This document shows positions 35,529-46,135 of a stretch of 64,000 nt of DNA, in pieces. Location of the stretch: assembly GCF_029227915.1 (NCBI RefSeq), contig NC_079881.1, forward strand, positions 7,194,001 to 7,258,000. Reading direction: 5' to 3'. The position numbers and the translations under genes were made by a program. Under the pieces are notes generated by a model, which searched no databases, was not told the origin of the DNA, and saw only the letters and a program-made list of their open reading frames with translations. The first letter of the stretch is position 1, and the number at the start of each line of letters is the position of its first letter. The stretch is from Hydractinia symbiolongicarpus (taxonomy: Eukaryota > Cnidaria > Hydrozoa > Anthoathecata > Hydractiniidae).

Positions 35529-37352
35529 AATTTTCCTTGTGCTTCCTGTGTGCTTCCTGGAAGAAATGGTAAAATTACAGAAATACATTTTAAAAGGAAC
35601 ATTATTCTAGGTATGGAAGTTAGCTATGCAATGCAAGAAAAAAGATGTATGCAACAAAATTTATGCCGAAAGTGAAGAGGAATGTTACGATTATGAAATA
35701 CCTCATATACAATTTTGAATATTTAGCGCTAAATATAGTATAAATTTGCCCTCAAATAAGAAGAAAAATTGTCTATTTTTGAAGCGCAAACATTCAGTAA
35801 GCAAGTATGCGAACATATTTCATTTTTCTGTATTATACAGAGTTACAATTGATGAGTGCTATTTGCAAAAATATTTTGAATAAGATTGTTTCTTTGGAAG
35901 AGTTACATACATACATGCAAACCTTCACTCTTTTTAGAACCCAAAATTCATGTTACAAAAACATCCCTGATTATCTACAGCACCAAATAATTTTGCTGAC
36001 AATTTAGAAAGTTGCAGGAATCAAATTAGTTCCTCATGACTACTATCTTTAAAATTTCCTTAAAAAAAATTAATTAGAAAGACATTCACAAGAAATAAAT
36101 TTTTATTGAGGTCAACTGATTTTTAAAATGTTATAAGTTAGGAAAAATTTGAAAGTTTTAGTAATATAATATGATATAATATAATATGAAACATTTCAGA
36201 TATCCTGTCACTATGCATCGACGGAGTCAATTCTACACATTCCCAAGTCGCTCAAGATGTATCAAATTAAATTACAGGAAAGAATTACGTATGACTCAGT
36301 CTCCAAGAAAACTCTAGAACAATATTTATACGTGAACAAACATTAAATGGCATTATAATAAAGTAAGAAAAAATATTCTGTGCTTGTTATAAATAAATTC
36401 TAGCCGTGTCCTTACCCATCTACTACCCAGGCCTTTTTACACTCGCTTTTTGGTATTAATGTTACAAGACTTCCTTACTGTCATAAATTATACCCCGCGA
36501 AAAGATTGACTTTTTTCAATCTTTTTTCCCAATCTTTTAATTAAGTTTGGCATAATTAGAAAATTCGGGAAAGGGTATTACTACTAGTTAACGCTTTGAT
36601 TAAATCCGCCACCTTCAACTATTCACACTTGCTGAGAGAAAGCATTGGAATCAGGATTGATAGTAAAGGAAATTTAAAACTACTATCTGCCTATAGTGCT
36701 TCTGAACTTTATTTCAAATTTATATTATGCACTTCTAAATAGATTCATTTGCAAATAAAAGTCTTCCCTTTTTATCTTCCTCTTCGCCTACCATCTTTAA
36801 AATGAATTTATTCTTTCTACATGTTAGAAGTACTTCATGCTGACTTTATATGATTTTAAAAAACACTATATCATATTATTCTTAAACTTCTTCGTAATAT
36901 GTATTGAAGTGCTATAAGTATTTATTCGCACTGTATAGATAATACAAATAGTACACACCCTTTGTTATAACCATCCATTTGCGCCCTGGGCGTTGATATT
37001 TCCTATAAATTAGATTTTTTTCATTCGTTGGTAGTTTTTGTGAGCTTGGTCTACTGCTCTTTTCCCCCTGGTACCGATAGGGTTAAGACAACTGATTGAA
37101 TTTGCTGGAAACAAAAAGACAAAAACGTAAATGGACATATATTAAAAAAATTAGCGTTTCCTGGGAGTGATTTAACTGCTTCTTCAGCAAGAAATGAAAA
37201 AAAGGTGACACATTTGTCAGGGAAAATATGCGTGGACTACCAAATGACTTTTCACTTGTTTTAAAGGTTTTTTTTAACTCTGTTTAGGTTGGCATCAAAA
37301 TGACTCTGCAAGGATTGTCTGTGATTTTCTCAAATCTCCGTACTTGTCCTTC

Positions 37353-37461
37353 TCTATAATAATAACCGTCGTCTGTCTGTTTGTCTGTCTGTTACGGAAA
37401 CACGAAATGCGATATTTACGGGACAGAGATCCCTTGGATTATTTTACGGGTTGACGGCTAG
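37353..37461 (+). mobile_element. Mini-Helitron, diverged subtype
   Basis: It begins TCTATAATAATAACCGTC and ends GGCTAG before T. The interior has gtctgtctgtttgtctgtc and acggaaacacgaaatgcg. The 3' hairpin is weaker (tccc...ttacggg). A second 5' half starts again immediately downstream (tctttaataatacccgtatt), as in a head-to-tail arrangement. Confidence 0.55.
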
Positions 37462-38520
37462 TCTCTTTAATAATACCCGTATTCTGTGTGTTCAAAATAG
37501 TTGCGCGCAGCTTTTTCAAAAAATTCGTAAAATCCCCACAGAAAATCCCCGATTTTTACGGACGAAGGAATATAAAACAACCTGAGCTAGCTTGAGTACG
37601 GCCATTTCGAAAGCTGTGGCGTTGATGTTAGCGAGTCTTGTTTTCTTCCATTTTTGACTTTTTATTTTTGTTTTTTTATGTGTTTTTACATCTAAAGTTT
37701 AATATATTGTCACGTTTTTAGCCATGTAACTACACATCTTAAATCACCAATTTTAAGATTTTGGCGACAAACGTAGTTTTTGAGGGAGCAACCAAAAAGC
37801 CAGCTAGCTATTCCTATTTATTTAAGGGTCTTTTTCAGTTCAATGTAAAAGCTTTATAAGAGCTTTTTACCTTAGCCAATATAATTTATTTTTATGTTGT
37901 CTTCACTAATCTAATTTTTAATCAACTGCACCGGAGGTTGTGGCTGTGCCTCTGGCTAAAAAGTAAAAGTAGCCGAATACAGTAGCTACAACAAAATTTT
38001 CAATAATTTTTCTTATGTCTAGGAGAATAGCTTAATGTTAAGTGCAGAGTTTGTAGGTAGCTAGCTACACCTTTTACTGTAATATATCACAGGCTTTTGT
38101 ATCTTTTTTTATTCAAACTGACAATGAATTTTGCAATTAATTCTGCAAAATATAATTGGCGAGTTATTGTTTCAGCTGTACGGCTTAATGACGGGCTGTA
38201 ACCGAAGTTGTTTTTTATATGGGTATTACTACGCTTATGCACATGTGCAATGTCATTTGCCTGTACTAAGCGCTCAGTCCGGTGTTAACAACGGGCTGTT
38301 TCCTCTGTTTTTAATTAAGCAAGAGTTGCGATAAATTTTTAAAAAAAATTACGCCTAAACGGATGTGCAACATTGTTCACCTGTACTGAGCACTTAGCCA
38401 GGTGTCACAATTAATTTTAAAACTTTTACGAAAACTATCGCGAATAAATTAAACTTGAACGTTTAAAGCTGGGTCACGTACTTGCTTAACCCGGTATTTT
38501 GACGCTGACTTCCCTGGCTA

Positions 38521-38600
38521 TATCTTTAAAATAATAGCCTTTATCTGTCTGTTTGTGCGCAAGAAAAAAGTCGTGCTACGGAAACACAAAATGCGATATA
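38521..38600 (+). mobile_element. Mini-Helitron fragment
   Basis: tctttaaaataatagcc..., then tctgtctgtttgtgcgc and acggaaacacaaaatgcgat, match the 37.35-kb copy in order. The 3' hairpin end is missing. Confidence 0.45.
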
Positions 38601-39317
38601 TATTTTATTTTCCCTTTTTTTTGGTTTTACGAAAGCTTTGTTTAATCTAAAAACTCCTATACAAAAGTCATGGGCAGTTAGCTTTTATTGTTCCCTCCAC
38701 GCAGTCTTTGTTAGGAATACATGCACGGTCAAAGTTACGGACAATTAACATTGCGTTGTCTATTTTGTTAAGTTACCTATTCGCGCCATTTTTTAAGAAA
38801 TTACCTAAAACAAATTTTGTGATAAAAAAAAAGAGAACAATAAATTATAAATATATTTTGTAGGTGATTTTTTTTTTGTTCTAAACACGTTTTTTAGTTT
38901 TATTTCGTAAATTTTTGTTTCATCTCATCATTTACATTTTTTATAGCACTTTTGTCTAAAGCTGGACGTGGTTATTTTTTGCTAAAATTGTTCCTATTAT
39001 GTTTTTAACTGAACAGAAAGTGTAAGAAAATGTGAAATTTAGCTTTTTTAAACATTACTTACAAGAGGAGCCTCTTTCTTTAACCCAACCTAGCAGTAAA
39101 AATGCGCGAATAATAGTTAAACATATGAATTTTATAAGGAAGCGGCGCAACACTACTTTCGATAAACTATGGTATAAGAAACAGAAAAATGTATAGTTTA
39201 TACTGATTCCGTGCCTATAAGTGTATTTTTCCAGCAATCGTGACTTCCGCAGAGAACTTTCACACCAGGCTTGCTTAAAATAATTACGATGCGAATTCCT
39301 GTGGATTGGTCGAAGGA

Positions 39318-40477
39318 CTAACGATACACAATACAAATAGGAAAACGCAGCATTAACATCAACTCAATTAGGGAAATTAACGACGCTTCAAGCCACCTGT
39401 AAGATCGCCAATATCTGAAGCCAATTTTCTAAAGGATACTTTCTCTCCCAGTGATATATGTTGTCTCAAAAGTATCAAACAAGATGTCCAACCTGCAATG
39501 CGGTTTTCAACAATTTTTTATCAACAAATGCTTCTGAAAATGTATTGGTTATTAACATTTAAAACATAAGCATTGTCTATCTTCGTTCGACTTACGTGTG
39601 TCATTTGGTGGACTTTTTAAAGTTACATTTAGTGCCACAAATAAGCCTAAGACGACATAAAATCGCACTCTCCCTCTTAAACCTTTAAAGATGCATGAAA
39701 AATAACACCTATTCACTGTCTAAGCCACTTAAAATCACTATGTCTCTTCTTTCTACAATTCAATGGAAATGGATATGGTAACCATTTGATGGGCTTTTTT
39801 TTCAATTTGAGAATAGTCCTGAAACCAGTGGCTAAATCCACACACATGAATTATTATGTGAATTATCATGAGTTGGTTGGAAACGAAAACGGTAACTCCT
39901 GAACTGTGTGTAGAGAAATATGAACAATAGGTTGACTCCTCGAGTCGCTGTTGTTGATAAACAAATGCAAAACCATTGCATTTGCTTGATGTGGAAATGT
40001 CTGATATAAAGCCTGATTGGCATTTAAAATGATGCATTCTGGATGTGTTTTCGGGGTAACATAATGGTTACATGACACACCATTCACAGTGCAGAGTAGT
40101 GTGGACTTATTTAGGAATTGTTCGAATCCAGTGCTAAAGCGAAAATTGGTGTATTTTTTTTTCTTAGGTGATACAGGATTATTGCATATGGCGAAAACTG
40201 GAAATTGCATTTATGAATTTGATACCTGCATGACATCCTTCGTAATGTCACGCTTTGTGAAGTTAAGACAGATCTGATAAAGAAAAATGGACGTAAGTGT
40301 CGTCATTGCACATACGATAGTAATCCAGAATGAACGTTCAATCACCGATTCTTGAAACGCTCTTGGTAATCCATGACTTGTTAGGTTGTGAAACTTTTCG
40401 GGCGATTTTGTGTTTGCTATGTACAAAAATGATGACTTAATGTTCTCCTTGTAATCCAAGTCCTTGAAGTCTTTCTG
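39318..40477 (-). pseudogene. DEG/ENaC (HyNaC/ASIC-like) sodium channel pseudogene
   Basis: The minus-strand exon starts after ttaagttttacag at 40477. It encodes an N-terminal cytosolic segment with a typical SHGLP motif, a first membrane span (SFWITIVCAMTTLTSIFLY) and then FPVFAICNNP, the family's post-TM1 FPxxTxCN motif. Further on come SLHTVQELPF and KPIKWLPYPFPLNC, and finally LASDIGDLTG with WLEASLISLIEL, the pre-TM2 and TM2 signature with its GxS-like selectivity region changed. Disabling marks are visible: an in-frame TAA just before FPVF (40213-40211), two pairs of stop codons around 39850-39870, and a frameshift between DIGDLTG and the TM2 segment near 39395. The Cys-rich finger region between about 39480 and 39740 is not readable as one frame. 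The remnant is thus a decayed copy of a cation channel. Peptide-gated channels of this class are abundant in hydrozoans, so a working paralogue probably exists elsewhere (inference). Confidence 0.72.
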
Positions 40478-42658
40478 CTGTAAAACTTAAACTAGGTCAC
40501 AAATGGAGTCATAAAAACATTATTTCATTTTTTAATATATGTATAATTAAACATAAATTATTTATAAAAGTAATAAAGGTCTTCAATAACTTTGAGAGCT
40601 CAATGATCATTCTTAACCCCAGAGCTCTTTGACGAGAATAATCAATGGCGAAAAAAAGAAAAAGAAAAGAAGAATAGGAAAATCAAATATATTCATGTAA
40701 ATAACTCAACAGAAAATTTAGAATCAATTTAATTAGAATATTCGATGATAAACATGATTTCCATACATATTTAGCGAGTGGCGTAGATTTTTGGTGTTCA
40801 AGATAACGATAGAAAAATCAAATTTTATTTAAGTTAAACGTGAAAAACGTCATATGTTTAAAAGGATAATGCCACGCAACATTTTGCTCTAAGAACTTCG
40901 AAACACGTTGTGAGTATGGGCATTGGCATTTCTTGATTTTCCTTTTAAACTTCTTAACTTTCTGTTTATTCAAGACTCAGTAGAAATGCTTTAACTCGTA
41001 TTCAAAATTGAAAAGAGATATTATTATGTGTTCAATCAAAAGTCGTAGAATTTGCTGATGGTGCAATAATAGAAAAACAATTCTTGAAAGACTGCAACGC
41101 ACCTTATAGACGACATATCTATGGTGGCCGACAACTGCCATGCAAAAAAAATAATCTAAAAATGAAACAATAAATCAACTTTCTTTAGAACAAATGAAAT
41201 GAAACGAAATGAAACCAACTTTGCTTTAAATTAAAGTGAAATGAAACGAAATGAAATCAATTTTGCTTCAAATCAAAGTGAAATAAAATGAAATGAATTT
41301 GTTTTTATAAATCTAAAAGTAATTGCTCAAATCAACGATTTTTTTTAAAAATACGATATTTTTACCTCAGAAAATAAAGAAATGTGATGTTTTGGCTTAT
41401 GAATTGTTTATTGTCAAAAATGTGGTTTCGACTTATAGCTATTGACTCCAAAATTCACGAACCAAATGTAATACTCTCAAACTTTGAATGTGCACTAAGA
41501 CAAAATGGCGGCGAATAAACTGAAAGCACTTCGCATGGACAAGTGGAAGCACTTCGCATGTATAATGAAAAAGAAAAGAACTAAAAAGCCCGTCAATGGA
41601 AAAAGGAAAAGTCAAGAAGCCGGGGCTACAATTGGTAACAACAGAGGTAACATACTGGCGAAAAAAAATGATTGTTCAGAGTTGTGCCAGTAAAACAACA
41701 GGTCAAATGATATGAATATGCAAATATTGGTCCTCTTGAGTTTGTACCTAATCCTTTCAAAGAAATAATATTTGATAATGTCAAAATTACAGGCTATGCA
41801 ATAGAAATATGGAGTGTGATATTTGAAAATCAGTATAAATGGACCATCTTGTGTTAGAATAGATCAAATTAAATCAATTAATTTGATTCATGTTAAATTT
41901 TTCAGAACACTTCAAGAAACTATCCTATGAATAAGGAAAATGATTCAGATCAAGAAGTGCTAAGCAAACTCATGATGAACGTCCTAATAAATTTTAACAA
42001 GAAAAGACAAAGAATGAATACAATCAAAGTTTATCATAATTTTCAACCAAGTCATGCCAGAGACTATAAAAGTGTGAATCGATCCTTTCTGCTTAACATT
42101 CACTATGAGATCTAAGGTGGTTGTCTAGTTAGGCAGTTGTTGTGCTAAGCACGCTTTCCGTTGCTCAAATGGGAGCTTTGATGCAATCCCCTTCGCAGGA
42201 CACTCATTAATAACAATTTTTACAAAACTGAAGAGGCTATCCTGGGTAAATAATAGTAACAATAAGTGGTCATGAAGAAGATTTTAAAGAAATCATACGA
42301 TGCTATTCACATGGTGAACAAAGCTTCGCCAATTCAGTAAAAATGTATATGTTACACTAAACTTTGCTTAGCAGTTCAAGTTGAAATTAACCGGTGATGT
42401 TAGAAAAGAATTTGGTAGAACTTTTCATATCGCATAGCAAAATTAGGAAAACTATTAGAACAGTCGGGAATATTCCTTTTTAATGGTAGAGAATTCTATC
42501 GAAGGTGAAATTTCCAAATATGTCAACAATGATGGAAACAGTACATTAGTACAATTCATTGTTGATACCGAACTAATTCAAAACGCTGAATGTTTAGCTC
42601 ACTTTACATTTATTGTTATTATTTATGCATTGATATTATAAACTGTTACTTTTTGTTC

Positions 42659-43636
42659 TTAGATTACTGAAATATATACATTTTGGATAAAGTTTCTTAC
42701 TTGATTTAAAGTAGTCACTATGTATATAACAAAGTCTGTAGCATCCTGTATGTCTAGATCCATATGGGTTTGTTTGTCGCTGTGCCCTTGTCTAATCTTA
42801 AAAAAATTTGGAATTCTCCTAGAATATAGATACTCAAGATACCACCTACCAACTCTCTTGAATTTAAATTTAAGGTCCATACTTTTAAGAATAGTATTTT
42901 TACCTATACAGCCATAAACAGCTAGTGGATATTTACTGTTCTGATAACCCACAAAACTTGTCATGACCATACATTGAAAAAACCCAATTACAATAAGAAC
43001 GAAAATTTTCGGACGGAAAAACTTTCCGATTTTTTTTGTCCAAAAGTTTTTCCGTCCAAAATTTGTGTCTGCCGAAAGTTTTGTCAGAAAATTTTGGTTT
43101 TTCTAAACTTTTTTAAAGGACCAGTGCATAAAAAATTATATAAAGGGTAATCAGAAAATCAATAAAAACTGTAGTTTTTAAACTTCTTATTTTCGTTATT
43201 TTTCCATTTGGCTGAGAGTCTATCTGTAAAGTTGGATCCTGAAGACCCTTTTTTAGATCTTAATTAACTATAAATGCTTCTAGCCTTCTTTTTGTGTCTT
43301 TTCCCGTATCATTACGTTTGAAATTTGGTTAAAATTCGTTTAAAAAACTTTCCGAAACATTTTTTGACTTTATAAATCTTGTCCGAAAATTTTTCCGCTG
43401 AAATAAAAAAAATCTGTCCAAAAGTTTTTTCGCCGATACATTTTTCGACAATTTAAGTTCTTAATGTAGTTCCTTTTGACATAAAGTTTGATTTTTTTCT
43501 TTCTTTTTTTTTTACTTGAGGCCTCGTCGCACATTAGGTCATAAACTCTATCACGAGGTGCATTAATGCCATGTTTTTGTCTCAATTTTAGATACACAAT
43601 TTCCATTTTTCCATAAGCCAAAACATCACATTTCAT
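42659..43636 (-). pseudogene. Broken integrase-core transposase
   Basis: Fragment 1 (43636 to about 43495, minus) contains EIVYLKLRQKHGINAPRDRV, resembling the helix-turn-helix-like segment before the catalytic core in eukaryotic rve/integrase-core transposases ('GI.VPRd.V'). Fragment 2 (42970 to about 42700) has YPLAVYGCIGKN, then RVGRWYLEYLYSRRIPNFFKI and QGHSD, corresponding to the HGCIDG(FSR), the conserved YxLE helix, and the (D)xGTE positions. The expected aspartates are not kept (CIGKN for CIDGF; IRQGHS for the DxGTE region). An insertion of about 450 bp separates the fragments. It is not functional as it stands. Confidence 0.5.
43004..43450. repeat. Insertion with 'ttttccgtccaaaa' repeats
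   Basis: Both ends of this interval are rich in variants of ggaaaaactttccg and tccaaaagttttt(tc)c, in direct and inverted forms. It separates the two transposase fragments and is likely a small secondary element whose exact ends are unclear. Confidence 0.4.
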
Positions 43637-43640
43637 CTAT

Positions 43641-43706
43641 TGCATTCCAAAGTCACATAAATACAATTATCTTCAGATAATTGTAATAATGTGACTTTGA
43701 AATTCC
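43641..43706. repeat. 65-bp palindrome in right TIR
   Basis: attccaaagtcacataaat... pairs with ...aataatgtgactttgaaat around the centre acaattatcttcagataatt. Arms are about 30 nt with a few mismatches. It is absent from the left TIR at the corresponding point, so it was inserted later. Confidence 0.8.
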
Positions 43707-43970
43707 ATATTCATCATTCTCACGGAAAAAATATTGTATTATTTTAAAAAAACGTTGTTTTAAGCAATTACTTTTAGATTTAAAAAAACAAATTCATTTC
43801 ACTTTGATTTGAAGCAAAGTTGATTTCATTTCGTTTCATCTCATTTGTTTTATTTCGTTTTATTTCATTTAATCTCAATTGATTTAATTTAATTTCGCTT
43901 TGAATTGATTTATTTTTTTTAATTTAGATTCTTTTTTTTTGCATGGCAGTTCTCGACCACCATACATATC

Positions 43971-45145
43971 TTTTGTTGAAATTTTAAAAAAATTATTAAA
44001 ATTAACTAAACCCGAAATAAATAAACCTTAAATAAAATAAATAAAAATAAAAAAATTTTGTAAAAAGAATTGTGAAAACGATATCAGTGATATCAATTTG
44101 TCAATGTCATTTAAAATGCGCGGGAAAAAAATAGACAACAGTAGACAATGGGCATTTGTATAATTTCTAATTTCTTGGTGGCATTTGTTTTTGAGGACAA
44201 TATATTATAAAGAAGATAGATAACAAGTTGTTATCTATTAAAGTTTAACTTGTCTTTGTTTTAACTTGAATAAAAAAAAAGAACGGCGTTTTTTGTGTAT
44301 TTTACCATTCGTATTGTTTTCTAGCAGAAATATTTTGATCGAAATATTAGTCATCAAATCAGCGCTTTAGTAAAAACATGCTGTAAAAATGAACAATATA
44401 TAAAGACGAAATATACCCTGGTTCCCATTTTATATGCAGCAAAAATATAAGCCACATTAACATCACTTTACCCTACATACATCAAACTTTCTACATATCT
44501 TACCAGCTTTTTTTAGGGATTACCAAATTAAATCAACCCTCACGTTTTTAGTTATAAAAGGAACAAAAAGGTAGAGATAAACTTTTTCTTAATGATAGAA
44601 CATTTCCCGTTGCGTTATCAGAAAGTTGAAATTATTAAAAAACATCACTGTAAGTTAAAAATACAAACGTTTGAAGTTTTTGATAGCCAAATAAACAAGC
44701 TAACATATATAACAAACTTACTTATTTCGTATGATAACATGGGCATGAAGGGCAAAAAAGGGAAATTTGAAAATAACATTACAAACAAGGTTTTTTATAT
44801 GTCAAAACTTTATGCATGATTTCTCTTGATTTATAATGTAAGTTTAAACTTACAATCTTAACTCTGCTAAGAGTTATTTTGTTTTCCCATTTATAGGGAG
44901 TTGGTGGAACTTTTAAGGGTAACAAATGTGTTAGCAAACGTCAAAATCATCCTTTAATTAAGCATAGATAAACAAAGTTTCTAAAGGTAATGAAAGGGTT
45001 CAGAAATTTGCAAGGGCTATCGACTAGTTTATTATAAATATCAAATGAAAAGAAGTTATCATTAACAATTCATTTGATTAAATATTAAGCACTGAAACTT
45101 TAAAACGCCTACAAAACTCATAATTTGAAAAATTTTGAGTTTTGC
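43971..45145. other. Spacer between transposon and GPCR gene
   Basis: No gene was seen. A small palindrome (agataacaagttgttatct) lies at about 44218-44237. A canonical AATAAA on the minus strand at 45035-45030 probably serves the GPCR gene. Confidence 0.5.
45030..45035 (-). terminator. Polyadenylation signal of the GPCR gene
   Basis: AATAAA on the minus strand, about 110 bp downstream of the stop codon. It is the first canonical signal after the gene. Confidence 0.45.
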
Positions 45146-46135
45146 TTAGGTTTTGATATCGAGCAACATAATATTCTCATTTCTTTTGTTGCGTTTCGAA
45201 GACTGAAACGAATTCACAATCGATTCTTTAAATGTTTTACGAAAGTCGCGTGTGCGAAGTGCATACAACACTGGATTTATAAACGACGTAACGTATCGTA
45301 AGATGTATATAGTCTCGAAAACACTAACAGAAATGCTGTTAAAAAGAGTACTGTGAAACACAATAATTATACGCATAATAAAGAACGGTGTAGACAGCAT
45401 AACAAAGCATGAAAACATTAGCGAGTATGTTATCAATGCTTTTCTTGCTTTGTGAAATCCTGCTGTTTGTCGTGAAGGTGTATGTTTCGATAGGTTATTG
45501 ACCAACGTAATTATTGATACATACTGTATAGATAATACTATGAAAGGAAACAAAACAAATGCAATCAACAAAATACAGGTATAAACTTTGTTGTATGGTA
45601 ATTTGTCTTTCTCATTCCACCATATCAAATCTAAAAGTACCAGAAATGTTGAAGACATCCAAACAGTGACAACAGCTAATATTGTTCGTTTTCTTGTGAC
45701 AATGGTAAAATACCTTAACGCATAAAACAAAGCTAAAATTCGATCTGTTGATAGCATCATAAAATGTCCAACGGCTGATAGAATAGTAAACCTTGACATG
45801 AAAAGTGAAACGGCCATAAATCCTAAGAATTTACCTTGTTTTGTGATATTTTGTGTTGTGCATCCAACGATTTCAAAATGCAAGTAAGGAAGAATATGGA
45901 ATAAAATGGTGAATCCAGCTACTAGATCGTTGATTGCAAAACTTAAGAAAATGACATTGGAAGGATGCTTTCTCAAGTTTCTTGATCTCTCAAATAAAAG
46001 AATTACAACCACATTGATGGATATAACCAATATAGCAAGTGTTAATGCTGGTACATGAAAAGCAGCTTTAAAAGGAAAGTAACAGGCATCCATCTCCAGT
46101 GTGCAATCAGATGAATTTTGTAAAGCAATACACAT
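45146..46135 (-). CDS. Class A (rhodopsin-like) GPCR, single exon
   Basis: An intact 329-codon frame encodes a seven-helix receptor. TM1 is about residues 25-50 (ILVISINVVVILLF). TM2 has LSFAINDLVAG with the conserved Asp. TM3 ends in STDRILAL, a DRI variant of the DRY ionic lock. TM4 is at about 155-177 (VVTVWMSSTFLVLL), TM5 has the conserved Pro (FVLFPFIVL), and TM6 has LSTPFF in place of CWxP, so the toggle Trp is missing. TM7 carries NPVLY followed by a basic helix 8 (RTRDFRKTF). The short extracellular N-terminus has an NSS sequon, and another (NIT) lies in the first extracellular loop. Cysteines that could form the TM3-ECL2 bridge are present (GCTTQ; YTCIL). The gene is intronless, like most class A receptors of cnidarians (known), and plasma-membrane localisation follows. 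The ligand is not deducible; it resembles the amine/adenosine/melanocortin-like group only in general plan. Confidence 0.93.
   Translation of the reverse strand: MCIALQNSSDCTLEMDACYFPFKAAFHVPALTLAILVISINVVVILLFERSRNLRKHPSNVIFLSFAINDLVAGFTILFHILPYLHFEIVGCTTQNITKQGKFLGFMAVSLFMSRFTILSAVGHFMMLSTDRILALFYALRYFTIVTRKRTILAVVTVWMSSTFLVLLDLIWWNEKDKLPYNKVYTCILLIAFVLFPFIVLSIQYVSIITLVNNLSKHTPSRQTAGFHKARKALITYSLMFSCFVMLSTPFFIMRIIIVFHSTLFNSISVSVFETIYILRYVTSFINPVLYALRTRDFRKTFKESIVNSFQSSKRNKRNENIMLLDIKT

Larger units (their letters stand above)
35529..39317. other. Intergenic region with mini-Helitron fragments
   Basis: No exons could be supported. It contains a TAATA-rich microsatellite (36166-36190), a mini-Helitron (37353-37461) with further partial copies next to it (37466-37520) and at 38521-38600, and a repeat-R block near 38265-38410. 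Confidence 0.5.
41120..43964 (-). mobile_element. DNA transposon with long TIRs, 6-bp TSD, IS3EU-like
   Basis: The outer ends are TATGGTGGCCGACAACTGCC at 41120 and its inverted counterpart at 43964, flanked by CATATC on both sides (41114-41119 and 43965-43970). Terminal inverted repeats continue for roughly 290-350 bp. They are filled with a tgaaatgaaacgaaatgaaa-type subterminal repeat, and the right arm is interrupted by a palindrome (43641-43706). The 6-bp TSD and TAT termini fit the IS3EU superfamily; this is inference from recalled family traits. The minus strand carries remains of an integrase-type transposase, listed separately. The element is old: its arms differ by many substitutions and the interior is invaded by another repeat (43004-43450). 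Confidence 0.72.

Noticed and set aside
35380-35610. 76-codon plus-strand frame
   Set aside because: It is antisense to the signal-peptide exon of the dickkopf-like gene. It has no domain or splice support.
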